From Streptomyces sp. Ru71 (lineage in GTDB: Bacteria > Actinomycetota > Actinomycetes > Streptomycetales > Streptomycetaceae), in the NCBI RefSeq assembly GCF_002920535.1, contig NZ_PQSS01000005.1, forward strand, positions 62,001-126,000: a DNA stretch of 64,000 bases. The letters run 5' to 3'. Shown in pieces: positions 44,010-53,355 of the stretch (position 1 is the first letter of the stretch; each line of letters starts with the position of its first letter). The translations under genes and the position numbers were made by a program. The notes beneath the pieces are model-generated. The model saw nothing but the letters and a program-made list of their open reading frames with translations. It searched no databases and was not told where the DNA came from.

Positions 44010-44098
44010 ACGCGGGTGCCGCGCCGTCGTGGCTCACCTAGGTGCGGGCAGTCGTGCCTCCCCACCCCCGGCCCGACGCAGCGCCGGCCAACGTTGGA

Positions 44099-44959
<861 letters not shown>

Positions 44960-45058
44960 GACCCCATCACCCACCGACCTTCCGTCGACCCCGGCCGCGC
45001 GTTACGTCAACCGGCCGCACGTGTGTCAAACATCCGGGTGACGTGATCTTGACCTCTA

Positions 45059-45086
45059 TTGCTTTCCGGCTCTGCCGTGCTAGGCT
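45059..45086 (+). promoter_or_regulatory. Promoter of the cold-shock gene
   Basis: TTGCTT (45059-45064) and TAGGCT (45081-45086) are spaced by 16 bases, giving a start near 45093 and a leader of about 155 bases. The leader is less GC-rich than the genes and may fold, as in other cold-shock mRNAs. Confidence 0.55.
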
Positions 45087-45247
45087 CGCCACAAGTTGCA
45101 GTTTGGTTTCCCTTGCAGTACAGAGCCTGCGGAGCATGTGACCGCGGGCTCTAGTCGTTTTCAGAAGAATGCAGTTGTGCGGCATGACTTGTTTTCACAC
45201 TTGCAGGTTCTGGAGCAGGGCAACCCTTTTGAGCCCAAGGAGGGCTT

Positions 45248-45451
45248 ATGGCTACCGGAACCGTTAAGTGGTTCAACGCCGAAAAGGGCTTTGGCTTCAT
45301 CGCCCAGGAGGGCGGCGGCCCCGACGTCTTCGTTCACTACTCCGCGATCAACGCCACCGGCTTCCGCTCCCTTGAGGAGAACCAGCAGGTGAGCTTCGAC
45401 GTGACCCAGGGTCCGAAGGGCCCGCAGGCCGAGAACGTCACCCCGGTCTGA
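45248..45451 (+). CDS. Cold-shock protein (CspA family)
   Basis: 67-aa OB-fold RNA/DNA-binding protein. RNP1 is KGFGFI (13-18) and RNP2 is VFVHY (27-31). [13 protein letters not shown] and [10 protein letters not shown] mark it as a typical Streptomyces cold-shock domain protein. AAGGAGGG precedes ATG 45248. A long leader precedes it and a strong terminator follows, so it is transcribed alone. Confidence 0.97.
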   Translation: MATGTVKWFNAEKGFGFIAQEGGGPDVFVHYSAINATGFRSLEENQQVSFDVTQGPKGPQAENVTPV

Positions 45452-45473
45452 TCGCGTCCTAGCGCAGCACCCA

Positions 45474-45519
45474 AGGAGCCCCGCGCCGGTCTTCCGGCGA
45501 CGGGGCTCCTGCCTTTTCG
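45474..45519 (+). terminator. Strong terminator of the cold-shock gene
   Basis: AGGAGCCCCG and CGGGGCTCCT pair around an inner CCGG-TCTT-CCGG hairpin, followed by GCCTTTTCG. The T-rich tail makes it a classical intrinsic terminator. Confidence 0.88.
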
Positions 45520-45580
45520 TCCACTCGCAGACCCCGGACCGGATGAATTTCCGGTGAATTCGCCGGTACGGGCCGAGCTC

Positions 45581-46156
45581 TCAGATGTGCTGCATCACCA
45601 GCACGAACGTCGTCCCGGGCTCCAGCGCCTCGTACGAGTGCGGAACGTCCCCGCGATACGTCATGTAATCGCCGGGCCCCAGCTCGGCCTCCTCCCCCGC
45701 CGGGCCCGCCTTCACCCGCCCCGTGCTGACGATCAGGTGCTCCACCGTCCCCGGGATGTGCGGTTCCGACTCGCGGGCCGGGCCCGGTTCCGCCCGCAGC
45801 CGGTAGATGTCCCGCCGGGCGCCCGGCGGGCTCGCCGACAGCAGGGTCGCCGCGTACCGGGCCTGCTCCGAGCCCACCTCGGGTCCCTGACCCGCCCGGA
45901 TCACCTGGACCGTCGACGCCGGCGGCTCCACCAGCGCGCTGAACGGGACGCCGAGCGCCACCGCCAGGGCCCAGATCGTCTCCATGCTCGGGTTGCCGCT
46001 CGCCGCCTCCAGCTGGGACAGCGTCGACTTCGCGATCCCGGCCCGCTTGGCCAGCTCGGACAAGGACAGACCAGCACGGGTGCGCTCACGCCGCAGACTC
46101 GCGGCGATCCATTCCAGGGGCAGTCGGGGCGGGCGCTGCGCGCCGTCGGCAGTCAT
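45581..46156 (-). CDS. XRE-family transcriptional regulator with C-terminal cupin domain
   Basis: 191-aa regulator. The N-terminal helix-turn-helix (LRRERTRAGLSLSELAKRAGIAKSTLSQLEAA, about 22-53) is of the XRE type. The C-terminal part is a small cupin (EHLIVSTGRVKAG; LGPGDYMTYRGDVPHSYEAL) that may sense a ligand. It is divergent from the azlCD pair with a palindrome between, so it likely controls itself and that transporter. ATG 46156. Confidence 0.88.
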   Translation of the reverse strand: MTADGAQRPPRLPLEWIAASLRRERTRAGLSLSELAKRAGIAKSTLSQLEAASGNPSMETIWALAVALGVPFSALVEPPASTVQVIRAGQGPEVGSEQARYAATLLSASPPGARRDIYRLRAEPGPARESEPHIPGTVEHLIVSTGRVKAGPAGEEAELGPGDYMTYRGDVPHSYEALEPGTTFVLVMQHI

Positions 46157-46183
46157 GGTGTTGTTCGCTCCACAAGTACGATC

Positions 46184-46199
46184 GTTCGCCTTGACGAAC
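46184..46199. promoter_or_regulatory. Candidate operator of the XRE-cupin regulator
   Basis: GTTCG (46184-46188) and CGAAC (46195-46199) form an inverted repeat with a 6-base spacer in the 70-bp region between the regulator and azlC. GTTCGC also occurs singly at 46163-46168 and 46230-46235. TTGACG at 46191 could be a -35 box for azlC. Confidence 0.5.
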
Positions 46200-46226
46200 A
46201 CGGCGGGACTGTTCATCGTAGAAAAC

Positions 46227-46910
46227 ATGCGTTCGCTGCTCCGAACACCGGCTTCCATCCTGACACCTCTCGCCCGCGACGCCTCCCTGGTCTGGGTGGC
46301 CAGCGGAGTCGTGGGCGTCTCCTTCGGCGCGGTCTGCGTCGCGGGCGGACTGCCGGTGTGGGTGCCGGTCGCCATGTCCCTGCTGGTGTACGCCGGGTCG
46401 GCCCAGTTCAGCGCGGTCGGCGTGCTCCTCGCCGGGGGCGGTCCGCTCGCCGCCGCGGCGACCGGGCTGCTGCTGAACACCCGCACGGCCGCCTTCAGCC
46501 TCGCCGTGGCCGACGTGATCGGCACCGGGCGGCTGGCCCGGCTCGTCGGTGCGCACCTGGTGACCGACGAGACCGTGGCCTTCGCCCTCGCCCAGTCCGA
46601 CCCCGCGCGCCGCCGGGCCGCCTTCTGGATCTCGGGGCTCGGTCTGTTCGCCGTGTGGAACGTCGGCGTGCTGTGCGGTGCCCTGGCCGGGACGGCGCTC
46701 GGGGACACCGCCACGTATGGTCTCGACGCCGCGTTCCCTGCCGTGCTGGTCGCCCTGGTACTGCCCGTCCTGCGCACCGACTCCGCCGTGCGGCGCTGCG
46801 CGCTGCTCGGCGCCGTGCTCGCCGTGGTGGCGACGCCGCTCGTTCCCGCCGGTGTGCCCGTCCTGCTGGCGCTCGCCGGACTCGCCGCCGCGACGGGGGT
46901 ACGGCGATGA
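46227..46910 (+). CDS. azlC: AzlC-type branched-chain amino acid exporter subunit
   Basis: 227-aa polytopic membrane protein. AzlC features include the opening SGVVGVSFGAVCVAGGLPVWVPVAMSLLVYAGSAQF, LNTRTAAFSLAVADVI, and LVTDETVAFAL. With AzlD it forms a two-subunit exporter of branched-chain amino acids or analogues. No good ribosome site precedes ATG 46227. It overlaps azlD (ATGA). Confidence 0.88.
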   Translation: MRSLLRTPASILTPLARDASLVWVASGVVGVSFGAVCVAGGLPVWVPVAMSLLVYAGSAQFSAVGVLLAGGGPLAAAATGLLLNTRTAAFSLAVADVIGTGRLARLVGAHLVTDETVAFALAQSDPARRRAAFWISGLGLFAVWNVGVLCGALAGTALGDTATYGLDAAFPAVLVALVLPVLRTDSAVRRCALLGAVLAVVATPLVPAGVPVLLALAGLAAATGVRR

Positions 46911-47221
46911 GCCCGACGGTCGCCGTGATCCTCGCGCTGGCCGTGGGAACGTACGCGTTCCGGTTGGTCGGTCCGGTGCTGCACGGGCGTGTGGCCGTTC
47001 CGGCGCGTCTTCAGGAGTTGTTGTCCACGGGCGCCGTCGTGCTGCTCGTCGCCCTTCTGGCGACCGGGGCGCTGACCGACTCCGGCGGCTTCGCGGGCTG
47101 GGCCCGGCCGGCGGGGGTACTGGCGGGCGCCGCCCTGGCCTGGCGGCGTGCGCCGTTCGCGGTGGTCGTCCTGGGCGCGGCGGCAACGACGGCACTGCTG
47201 CGGGCGGCGGGGGTGGCGTAA
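46907..47221 (+). CDS. azlD: AzlD-type exporter small subunit
   Basis: 104-aa protein with four hydrophobic segments, opening VAVILALAVGTYAFRLVGPVL as in AzlD proteins. The ATG overlaps the azlC stop (ATGA). It works with AzlC and is presumably under the same XRE-cupin regulator. Confidence 0.86.
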   Translation: MSPTVAVILALAVGTYAFRLVGPVLHGRVAVPARLQELLSTGAVVLLVALLATGALTDSGGFAGWARPAGVLAGAALAWRRAPFAVVVLGAAATTALLRAAGVA

Positions 47222-47786
47222 CGGGGCCCGACCGTCGAAGAGGGGCTCAGCTGAGGTACATCCGCTGTCACCCGGAGCCGTGGCGGGCCGGGGGTTGGTC
47301 ACGCAGCCCGGCGCGACGGGGTGCCGCTGCGCCCACCCGTGCCGCCCCAGCGGCACGACTGCCCGCAGCGGCGGCAGACGGAAGTCCCGACCACGGCTGC
47401 CCGCAGCTAGGCGGTAGCGATGGCGGCCTGCAGCCGCACACGGCGAGAAGGGGACGGGGTGGGGGGTGTCCGCCCGCAGCGGCCGGCACCGCCGACCCTC
47501 ACCGCGTCGGAGACAGTGGGCCGGACCGAGGACGGATACCCCCCACCCCGGCCCCGACCCACCCACCGGACCCAAGGCGCTACACCAGCCACGACGCGAC
47601 AGCAACGGGCCGCCGCAGGCATATAAGGGGCGCGGGGAACTGCGCGAGCAACCACGACGCAACCCGCACAGGCCGCCGCAGGCACCCGCGAGCAACCACA
47701 ACGACACCCGCAGGCGACATGATCCGTTGCCACCCCAACCCCCGTACCCAGTACGCTCTTTCCCGCGCTGAGCGAACGGGGAGACA
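47222..47786. other. Intergenic region with hairpin and inverted repeat copy
   Basis: 565 bp between azlD and the kinase gene. GTGCCGCTG (47321-47329) and CAGCGGCAC (47348-47356) form a perfect 9-bp stem, a possible terminator of azlCD. The right copy of the long inverted repeat fills 47440-47713. No gene is seen. Confidence 0.6.
47440..47713 (-). repeat. Long inverted repeat, right copy
   Basis: 274 bp in inverted orientation to 43737-44009, about 98% identical by eye. The two copies flank mqnA, the cold-shock gene, the regulator and azlCD, 3.4 kb in all. The copy lies about 70 bp before the kinase start. Confidence 0.9.
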
Positions 47787-49682
47787 GTGAACGGCGAACA
47801 CGGCTTCGACCTCACCGGCAGCGGAGCCGAACCGCTTCAGGAGGACGATCCACAGCGCATCGGCCCCTTCCCGCTGATCGGGCGGCTCGGGTCGGGCGGC
47901 ATGGGCCGGGTGTACCTCGGCGTGCACGAGCACGGGTACGCCGCCGTCAAGCAGGTGCTGCCCTCCGTGGCCGGCGAGGACAAGGACTTCCTGCGCCGCT
48001 TCGGACACGAGCTGGACAACCTGGCCCGGCTGCCCGAGCACGCCACCGCACGCCTCATCGCCGGCGACCGCGAGGCCCGCCCGCCGTGGTTCGCCACCGC
48101 CTACGTCCCCGGCCTCACCCTGCGCGAGGCCGTCGACCTGCACGGGGGCCCGCTGCCCGCAGGAGCCCTGTGGCTGCTGCTGCGCGAGGCCGCCAAGGGG
48201 CTCGCCGCGGTGCACGAGCTCGGCATGGTGCACCGGGACGTCAAACCGTCCAACGTGATGCTGACCGTGGACGGCGTGACCCTGATCGACTTCGGTGTCG
48301 CCCGCGCCGCCGAGCAGAGCCAGCTGACCCGCACCGGCATGGTGGTCGGCACGCCCGCCTACATGTCCCCGGAACAGGCCTCCGGGGCCCGCCGGCTCAC
48401 CGGCGCCGTGGACGTGTTCGCGCTGGGCTCGGTGGCCGCGTACGCGGGATGCGGGCGGCCGCCCTTCGGCGACGAGTCCGGGCACGCCGTGCTGTACCGG
48501 ATCGTGCACGAGGAACCCGACCTGGAACCCCTGCGCGCGCTCGACGCCGAGCTGGCCTCCGTGGTGGCGTCCTGCCTGGACAAGGACCCCGAGGGCCGGC
48601 CCACCGCCGAGGAACTGCTCGACCTCGCAGCCGCCCACGCCCCGGAACACCCCGGCTGGCCCGACACCCTCACCGAACGCCTCACCGAGCGCGCCGCCTT
48701 CGCGGCAACGCCCCCACCCACCCCGACCCCCACGGCGACGACCCCGGCTCCGGCACCGACACCACCACCCACCCCGAAACAGCCGGAACCCAAGGACACT
48801 CCGGACCGCAAGCGCCGCCGCACCCGCGTACTCCTGGCCGTCGTACCGATCGTCGTGGTCACCGCCGCCACCACCGTCGTCCTGCAACTGCTGCCGTACG
48901 CCTCCTCCCCCTCCCACGGAGAGGCAGGCCCGAGCGCGTCCGCGCAGGTCACCTCCACGCCCGCCCCCACCGCCCCGGCGAACGCCTCGCCCGGCGCCTC
49001 GCCCGCCACCCGCCCGCCGGGCACACGGCCCCCCGCCTCCCCCACCACCGCGCCCCCCACGGGCGGCGGCACGCAGGGCGGCACGGGCGCGAGCGGAACC
49101 ACAACCTCCGGCAGCACCAACGGCTCCACGTCCGGCACGGGCGGGACCACCGGCTCAAACTCGAACTCCGGCTCAGACACCGGCTCCACCACCACCGGAA
49201 CCACCACCGGCACCGGCACCACCCCCCAACCCCCTCCCCGCCTACGCCCACCTCCGCAACGGCGAGAACGGCAAGTGCCTCACCCAGGTCTACGGCTCCA
49301 CCGGCTTCGGCGCCTGTTCCGGCTCCGCCGCCTCCTGGACCTTCCGCAGCGCGGGCGACGGCACCGTCAAGGTCGTCAACCGCTCCAGCGGCTCCTGCCT
49401 GAAGGCCAACATGAACGGCCAGGCCGTCTTCGTGGACGACTGCGCCCTGGGCAGCAGCGCCATGCTCTGGCGGACGGGCCCCGGCTCCAGCCTGGTCAGC
49501 GTGTTCAACGGCGGCTGTCTGGACGTCGCTTTCGGTGGCGGTGTGTCGACCCAGACGTGCCGCGCCGGGGCGGCGTCCCAGCAGTGGGCGAGGACCTAGA
49601 ACGGCCGCCATCGGCAGGGCCGATGACCCCATCGGCAAGGCCCCGCACTGGCGCGTGGACCAGGCCCGCCGCGCGCTCGTAG
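47787..49682 (+). CDS. Ser/Thr protein kinase (PknB-like), with a frameshift before a C-terminal lectin-like domain
   Basis: Eukaryotic-type kinase: glycine loop LGSGGMGRVYLG, VAIK-type Lys in AAVKQV, catalytic HRDVKPSNVML, DFGVA and GTPAYMSPEQ. A Pro/Thr-rich linker, one membrane segment (about 350-370) and an outer Ser/Thr/Gly-rich stalk follow. From about codon 482 the frame becomes unnatural (RRERQVPHPGLRLHRLRRLF) and runs to 49682. The natural frame resumes one base over as a lectin-like domain (next entry). Removing one C from the six at 49222-49227 joins them (TTPNPLPAYAHLRNG). GGGGAGAC precedes GTG 47787. Confidence 0.88.
   Translation: MNGEHGFDLTGSGAEPLQEDDPQRIGPFPLIGRLGSGGMGRVYLGVHEHGYAAVKQVLPSVAGEDKDFLRRFGHELDNLARLPEHATARLIAGDREARPPWFATAYVPGLTLREAVDLHGGPLPAGALWLLLREAAKGLAAVHELGMVHRDVKPSNVMLTVDGVTLIDFGVARAAEQSQLTRTGMVVGTPAYMSPEQASGARRLTGAVDVFALGSVAAYAGCGRPPFGDESGHAVLYRIVHEEPDLEPLRALDAELASVVASCLDKDPEGRPTAEELLDLAAAHAPEHPGWPDTLTERLTERAAFAATPPPTPTPTATTPAPAPTPPPTPKQPEPKDTPDRKRRRTRVLLAVVPIVVVTAATTVVLQLLPYASSPSHGEAGPSASAQVTSTPAPTAPANASPGASPATRPPGTRPPASPTTAPPTGGGTQGGTGASGTTTSGSTNGSTSGTGGTTGSNSNSGSDTGSTTTGTTTGTGTTPQPPPRLRPPPQRRERQVPHPGLRLHRLRRLFRLRRLLDLPQRGRRHRQGRQPLQRLLPEGQHERPGRLRGRLRPGQQRHALADGPRLQPGQRVQRRLSGRRFRWRCVDPDVPRRGGVPAVGEDLERPPSAGPMTPSARPRTGAWTRPAARS
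49234..49599 (+). pseudogene. Displaced-frame ricin-type lectin-like C-terminal domain of the kinase
   Basis: Codons in this frame read as a secreted, ricin-B-like domain: NGKCLTQVYG, GACSGSAASWTF, NRSSGSCLKANMNGQAVFVDDC, LWRTGP and a QQW motif in GAASQQWART before TAG 49597-49599. It would form the extracytoplasmic sensor domain of the kinase. It has no start codon of its own at the front, so it is expected to belong to the kinase gene. Confidence 0.8.
49609..49625 (+). terminator. Small hairpin after the kinase gene
   Basis: CATCGGC-AGG-GCCGATG is a perfect 7-bp stem with a 3-base loop, ten bases after the lectin-frame stop. A weak terminator is possible. Confidence 0.4.
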
Positions 49683-49685
49683 CGT
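49680..49685 (+). promoter_or_regulatory. Leaderless -10 box of the EamA transporter gene
   Basis: TAGCGT lies seven bases before ATG 49693. This places the transcript start at the ATG and favours it over GTG 49687. Confidence 0.5.
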
Positions 49686-49692
49686 CGTGGAC

Positions 49693-50643
49693 ATGACCTC
49701 AACGCAACGGGGCACGGCCCAGCTGACGACCGCGATGGTGCTCTCCGGCACCCTCGGCGTCTTCGTCGTCGAGTCGGGCGCCTCGCCCTTCAACGTCGTC
49801 TTCTTCCGTGTCCTGTTCGGCGCCCTCGCCCTCGGCGGCTATGTCATCGCCCGCGGCTGGCTGCGCGACCACGGCTTCACCCCGCGCACCCTCGGCCTCG
49901 CCGTGCTCGGCGGCGTCTTCATCGTCTTCAACTGGGTGTTCCTGTTCGAGTCGTACGAGAACACCTCGATCTCGGTGGCCACGGTCGTCTACCACACCCA
50001 GCCCTTCTACGTGGTGCTGCTGGGCGCCCTCCTCTTCCGGGAGCGGCTGACCGCCGCCAAGGTCGGCTGGGTCGCCGTGGCCTTCGCCGGGCTCGTCCTC
50101 GTCTCCGGTGTCACCCCCGACGACCTCGCGAGCGGCGGCGGAACGTACATCCTCGGCGTCGGCCAGGCGCTCCTCGCCGCGCTGCTGTACGCCCTGTCCA
50201 CCCTGGTGACCAAGCGGATCTCAGGGGTCCGGCCGCACCTGATCGCGCTCGTGCAGGTGCTCGTCGGCATCCCCCTGCTGCTGCCCTTCGCCGACTTCGG
50301 CGCGATGGCCGGCACCGGCTGGGACTGGGGCTGGCTGGTGGGGCTCGGGTTCGTCCACACCGGCGTGATGTACGTCCTGATGTACGCCGCCTACGCCCAG
50401 CTGCCCACCGCGAAGATCGCCGTCCTGGCATTCGTCTACCCGGTGGTGGCGATGGTGGCGGACTGGGCGGTGTACGGCCACCACATCGGCCTGGTGCAGG
50501 CTCTCGGCATCCCGCTGATCGCCGGGGCCAGCCTCAAGGTCACCCTTGCTCGGACACCAGCCGCCGCGCCCGCTCCAGGAACAGCCGGGCGTGCCGCGGC
50601 AGCCGCTTCCCGGCCCGCCACGCCAGCTGCGTCGAAAGCGTGA
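49693..50643 (+). CDS. EamA/DMT-family transporter
   Basis: 316-aa drug/metabolite transporter with about ten membrane segments in two EamA repeats (FFRVLFGALALGGYVIARG in the first; ALLYALSTLVTKRISGVRPHLI in the second). Substrate unknown. The Ala/Pro-rich C-terminal tail runs antisense over the last 104 bp of the LysR gene, so the two genes overlap tail to tail. Confidence 0.88.
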   Translation: MTSTQRGTAQLTTAMVLSGTLGVFVVESGASPFNVVFFRVLFGALALGGYVIARGWLRDHGFTPRTLGLAVLGGVFIVFNWVFLFESYENTSISVATVVYHTQPFYVVLLGALLFRERLTAAKVGWVAVAFAGLVLVSGVTPDDLASGGGTYILGVGQALLAALLYALSTLVTKRISGVRPHLIALVQVLVGIPLLLPFADFGAMAGTGWDWGWLVGLGFVHTGVMYVLMYAAYAQLPTAKIAVLAFVYPVVAMVADWAVYGHHIGLVQALGIPLIAGASLKVTLARTPAAAPAPGTAGRAAAAASRPATPAASKA

Positions 50644-51421
50644 ACGGCGGCTGCCACTCCAGCCGTACGAGTGAGCCCTCCGCGAGTTCGGCGGCGACCG
50701 TCACCTCGGGCAGCAGACAGATCCCGAGGCCGGCCGCCGCCGCGCGTTTGGTGGCCTCGATCGTGCCGAACTCCCGGAACTCCACGGCCGCCACGGCCGT
50801 CAGCTCCCGCTCGAACAGGTCCCGGTAGGCGCAGCCGGGCTCGGTGGCCAGCAGCGGCTCGCGCACCAGGTCGGCGACGGTGACCTCACCGCCGTACAGC
50901 CGATGGCCCGGCGCCGCGACGAGCGCCAGCGGTTCGACGGCCAGCACCTCGCTCTCCAGGCCCGGGTGCTCGGTCTCCTCCTCCATCAGGAAGCCCAGGT
51001 CGTAGGTGCCCTGGCGCAGCGCCTGCCGGGTCTCGTCGCCGAGGGTGGGGCGCAGGGTGAGGCGGACCTTCGGGTAGCGGTGGTGGAAGAACTCCAGCAG
51101 CGGCGGGAGCCGGTAGTTGGTCAGCGACTCCATCGTGCCGACGGCGAGTGTGCCGGAGGGCTCCTCGGTGCCGGCGACGGCCGCGCGGGCCTCCTCGGTC
51201 AGCTCGATGATCTGCCGGGCGTACGGCAGCAGCCGCTCGCCGGCCTCGGTGAGCCGGATGCGGCTGCCGAGCCGGTCGAACAGCTGGCTGCCGAGGGCGT
51301 CCTCCAGGGCGCGGATCTGGGCGGTCACGCTGGACTGGGCGTAGTTCAGCTCGGCCGCCGCGCGGGTGAAGCTCAGCACGGTGGCGACCTTCTCGAAGGT
51401 GACCAGCAGCCGCAGTTCCAT
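50540..51421 (-). CDS. LysR-family transcriptional regulator
   Basis: 293-aa regulator. The N-terminal winged helix (FEKVATVLSFTRAAAELNYAQSSVTAQIRALEDALGSQLFDR) is a typical LysR DNA-binding domain. A substrate-binding region follows (TLAVGTMES; AAAGLGICLLPEVTVAAEL). Its ATG overlaps the stop of the upstream small gene by one base. Its target is unknown; the converging EamA transporter is a candidate. Confidence 0.92.
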   Translation of the reverse strand: MELRLLVTFEKVATVLSFTRAAAELNYAQSSVTAQIRALEDALGSQLFDRLGSRIRLTEAGERLLPYARQIIELTEEARAAVAGTEEPSGTLAVGTMESLTNYRLPPLLEFFHHRYPKVRLTLRPTLGDETRQALRQGTYDLGFLMEEETEHPGLESEVLAVEPLALVAAPGHRLYGGEVTVADLVREPLLATEPGCAYRDLFERELTAVAAVEFREFGTIEATKRAAAAGLGICLLPEVTVAAELAEGSLVRLEWQPPFTLSTQLAWRAGKRLPRHARLFLERARRLVSEQG

Positions 51422-51816
51422 CAGCTCTGCTCGTCCTCGCCGCGCTCCTTGCGGCGCAGCTCCTCCTCGCGGCGGCGCAGGTCGGCCTCCCACTCCTTGA
51501 GCAGGGCCTCGTCCTTCTTGTTCTCCTCGCGCAGCGACTTCAGGAACTCGGGGTTGTCGTCGGGGGCGACCCACTCGGTGCGGTGGCCGCGGTGCCATTC
51601 CGAGGGGGTGGAGCCGGAGGCCGGACGCGGGCCGCGCTCCTTGCCGGCCACCAGCCAGGCGACCGGCCCGACCAGCACCTCGCCGAAGAGCAGGATGATG
51701 ATCACCCACACCACCTTGGGCAGCCCCCGCACCTCTTCCTCGGGAGTGTTCAGGCAGTCGATGAAGGCGTAGATCCACAGCGCCAGCACCAGCAGGAAGG
51801 GCAGATACCTGAGCAT
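51421..51816 (-). CDS. Small membrane protein with PLDc_N-type domain
   Basis: 131-aa protein. Two membrane segments (YLPFLLVLALWIYAFIDCL and LPKVVWVIIILLFGEVLVGPVAWLV) form the PLDc_N module found in many actinobacterial proteins. A charged helical tail follows (LREENKKDEALLKEWEADLRRREEELRRKE). It is transcribed divergently from mqnL and is linked to the LysR gene (TGATG). Confidence 0.85.
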   Translation of the reverse strand: MLRYLPFLLVLALWIYAFIDCLNTPEEEVRGLPKVVWVIIILLFGEVLVGPVAWLVAGKERGPRPASGSTPSEWHRGHRTEWVAPDDNPEFLKSLREENKKDEALLKEWEADLRRREEELRRKERGEDEQS

Positions 51817-51903
51817 GGACGGGAGATCCCCCAGGAGACGGCGAGGGGCGTGAGACGGCCCCGGTGACGGGCTCAGACTAGCCCGTGACCGATACTGGAT
51901 CGC

Positions 51904-53355
51904 ATGGCTTACGACGATCTTCGCTCCCTGCTCAGGGCGCTGGAGCGCGAGGGCGACCTCAAGCGCATCAAGGCCGAGGTGGACCCGTATCTGGAGGTCG
52001 GGGAGATCGTCGACCGGGTGAACAAGGCCGGCGGTCCCGCCCTCCTCTTCGAGAACGTCAAGGGGTCCGCGATGCCCCTGGCGATGAACGTCTTCGGCAC
52101 CGACCGCCGTCTGCTGAAGGCGCTCGGCCTGAAGTCGTACGGCGAGATCTCCGACCGCATCGGCGGGCTGCTGAAGCCGGAGCTGCCGCACGGGTTCGTC
52201 GGGGTGCGCGAGGCGTTCGGCAAGCTCGGCGCGATGACCCACGTACCGCCGAAGAAGGTCAAGGACGCCCCGGTCCAGGAGGTCGTCCTCACCGGCGACG
52301 ACGTGGACCTGGAGCAGCTGCCCGCGCTGTTCACCTGGCCGAAGGACGGCGGTTCCTTCTTCAACCTGGGCCTGACCCACACCAAGGACCCGGAGTCGGG
52401 CGTCCGCAACCTCGGCCTGTACCGCCTCCAGCGCCACGACAAGCGCACCATCGGCATGCACTGGCAGATCCACAAGGACAGCCGCAACCACTACCAGGTG
52501 GCCGCGCGGCGCGGTGAACGGCTGCCGGTCGCCATCGCGTTCGGCTGCCCGCCGGCCGTGACCTACGCCTCGACCGCCCCGCTCCCCGGTGACATCGACG
52601 AGTACCTGTTCGCCGGGTTCGTCGCGGGCAAGCGGATCGAGATGGTCGACTGCAAGACGGTCCCGCTGCAGGTCCCGGCGAACGCCGAGGTCGTTCTGGA
52701 GGGCTGGCTGGAGCCGGGCGAGATGCTCCCGGAGGGCCCCTTCGGCGACCACACCGGCTTCTACACGCCGCAGGAGCCGTTCCCGGCGCTGAAGATCGAC
52801 TGCGTGACCATGCGCAGGCGCCCGCTGCTCCAGTCGATCGTGGTCGGCCGTCCGCCGACCGAGGACGGCCCGCTGGGCCGGGCGACGGAGCGTTTCTTCC
52901 TGCCCCTGCTGAAGATCATCGTGCCGGACATCGTGGACTACCACCTGCCCGAGGCCGGCGGCTTCCACAACTGCGCGATCGTCTCGATCGACAAGAAGTA
53001 CCCCAAGCACGCGCAGAAGGTGATGCACGCGATCTGGGGCGCGCACATGATGTCCCTGACCAAGCTGATCGTGGTCGTCGACGCCGACTGCGACGTGCAC
53101 GATCTGCACGAGGTCGCCTGGCGCGCGCTCGGCAACACCGACTACGCCCGTGACCTCACGGTCGTCGAAGGCCCCGTCGATCACCTCGACCACGCCTCCT
53201 ACCAGCAGTTCTGGGGCGGCAAGGCGGGCATCGACGCGACGAGGAAGTGGCCCGAGGAGGGCTACACGCGCGACGGCGGCTGGCCGGACATGGTCGAGTC
53301 CGACCCCGCGACGGCGGCCCTGGTGGACCGCCGCTGGAAGGAGTACGGCCTGTGA
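51904..53355 (+). CDS. mqnL: UbiD-type decarboxylase of menaquinone synthesis (MqnL)
   Basis: 483-aa prenyl-FMN-dependent decarboxylase. Family motifs: FENVKGSAMPLAMNVFGT near the N-terminus, HWQIHKDSRNHYQV, and EGPFGDHTGFYTP. In the futalosine pathway it would decarboxylate the prenylated 6-naphthoate. It overlaps mqnP (GTGA) and precedes mqnM, which would make its cofactor. The gene set L-P-M matches the S. coelicolor order as I recall it. ATG 51904. Confidence 0.92.
   Translation: MAYDDLRSLLRALEREGDLKRIKAEVDPYLEVGEIVDRVNKAGGPALLFENVKGSAMPLAMNVFGTDRRLLKALGLKSYGEISDRIGGLLKPELPHGFVGVREAFGKLGAMTHVPPKKVKDAPVQEVVLTGDDVDLEQLPALFTWPKDGGSFFNLGLTHTKDPESGVRNLGLYRLQRHDKRTIGMHWQIHKDSRNHYQVAARRGERLPVAIAFGCPPAVTYASTAPLPGDIDEYLFAGFVAGKRIEMVDCKTVPLQVPANAEVVLEGWLEPGEMLPEGPFGDHTGFYTPQEPFPALKIDCVTMRRRPLLQSIVVGRPPTEDGPLGRATERFFLPLLKIIVPDIVDYHLPEAGGFHNCAIVSIDKKYPKHAQKVMHAIWGAHMMSLTKLIVVVDADCDVHDLHEVAWRALGNTDYARDLTVVEGPVDHLDHASYQQFWGGKAGIDATRKWPEEGYTRDGGWPDMVESDPATAALVDRRWKEYGL

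Noticed and set aside
38959..44037. 1692-codon open frame antisense to eccC
   Set aside because: It lies wholly opposite a clear EccC gene. High GC makes long antisense frames common, its composition (Arg, Gln, Val, His-rich) is typical of shadows, and it contains no domain.
45581..47815. 744-codon frame covering the XRE regulator
   Set aside because: Only the last 191 codons have protein character. The upstream part is antisense to azlCD and runs through the repeat.
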